Below, in pieces: positions 5,455 through 5,642 of a DNA stretch of 5,642 nucleotides. Numbering within the stretch: the first letter of the stretch is position 1; the number at the start of each line of letters is the position of its first letter. The position numbers and the translations under genes were made by a program. The notes under the pieces are model-generated. The model worked only from the letters and a program-made list of their open reading frames with translations, did no database searches and had not been told where the DNA came from. The DNA is from a bacterium (GTDB taxonomy: Bacteria > Bacteroidota > Ignavibacteria > Kapaibacteriales > Kapaibacteriaceae), in contig JAGVJW010000112.1 in the NCBI GenBank assembly GCA_020050895.1, positions 1 to 5,642 on the forward strand, read 5' to 3'.

Positions 5455-5642
5455 ATGTCGATCCTAGTTCCCATAGCCAACGGCACAGAAGAAATGGAAG
5501 CCGTAATCATCATAGACATGCTTAGGCGTGCCGGGTTGGATGTTGTAGTTGCGGGTGATGGCGACATGGTAACATGTTCGAGAGGCATTCGGATTGTTCC
5601 CGATATATCCATTGATGACATCAGCGATGATGATGTTTTCGA
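5455..5642 (+). CDS. DJ-1/PfpI-family protein, N-terminal part (3' end outside window)
   Basis: An ATG at 5455 opens a frame that runs off the window after 62 complete codons. 'MSILVPIANGTEEMEAVIII' followed by 'DMLRRAGLDVVVAG' and 'VTCSRGIRIVPDISIDD' matches the N-terminal half of DJ-1/YajL/ThiJ proteins. Human DJ-1, for comparison, has 'GAEEMETVIPVDVMRRAG'. The conserved acidic residue next to the active site (Glu18 in DJ-1) is present within 'TEEMEA'. The nucleophilic Cys lies past the window edge, so activity cannot be judged. Members are proposed to act as oxidative-stress sensors, chaperones, or deglycases/glyoxalases acting on methylglyoxal adducts; the deglycase role is debated. The family relation is sure, the exact subgroup is not. 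It starts 3 nt after the upstream membrane-protein stop, in the same frame (TGA-CCA-ATG), and has no clear Shine-Dalgarno, which suggests dependence on upstream translation. Confidence 0.92.
   Translation, partial: MSILVPIANGTEEMEAVIIIDMLRRAGLDVVVAGDGDMVTCSRGIRIVPDISIDDISDDDVF

Noticed and set aside
5364..5621. 85-codon minus-strand frame at the right end
   Set aside because: It is antisense to the DJ-1-family gene, whose family match is clear; the minus-strand product is a Ser/Met-rich shadow.

Overview
The window reads as a bacterial chromosome segment, most likely from a Gram-negative of the Bacteroidota/Chlorobiota (FCB) group. Three things suggest this. There are two beta-barrel-like outer-membrane proteins, one with a signal peptide ending in the 'LAQ' style common in that group. 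The MFS transporter resembles, from memory, Bacteroidota proteins. Shine-Dalgarno use is mixed: a clear AAGGA or GGAG precedes two genes, and nothing convincing precedes guaA or the DJ-1 gene. Base composition looks balanced and even across the window. I see no IS element, phage gene, tRNA, rRNA or CRISPR array. The lineage is an inference from gene content only.

Layout. Positions 1-366 hold the 3' end of a rightward gene for a probable beta-barrel protein. It converges on mutY (363-1277, minus strand), and the two stop codons overlap within the four bases CTAA. mutY encodes an A/G-mismatch adenine glycosylase that keeps its catalytic and [4Fe-4S] residues. It lacks the usual C-terminal NUDIX-like domain and has a short winged-helix-like tail instead. 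From 1280 to the right edge everything reads rightward with gaps of 32 nt or less: a possible 56-codon small ORF, an MFS transporter interrupted by a frame change at a T7 run (1434-2303 and 2303-2689), an outer-membrane barrel protein (2722-3396), guaA (3416-4957), a four-helix membrane protein (4960-5451) and the start of a DJ-1/PfpI-family gene (5455 to the window end). No stretch longer than about 160 nt lacks a recognisable gene, and that one stretch is filled by the small ORF.

How the genes fit together. guaA makes GMP from XMP and is housekeeping. The downstream membrane-protein gene is probably translationally coupled to it: its Shine-Dalgarno lies in the last guaA codons and its ATG starts 2 nt after the guaA stop. 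The DJ-1 gene follows in the same reading frame, separated by one stop and one codon. The genes do not form one obvious pathway; the tight packing suggests a shared transcript.

The most notable observation is the split transporter. The frame change falls inside transmembrane helix 9 at a T7 homopolymer, the stop and restart overlap as TAATG, and a GC-rich perfect 7-bp hairpin lies 21 nt downstream. This could be a sequencing or assembly error, a real frameshift mutation, a phase-variable tract, or programmed slippage. Sequence alone cannot decide. I found no clearly novel multi-gene system.
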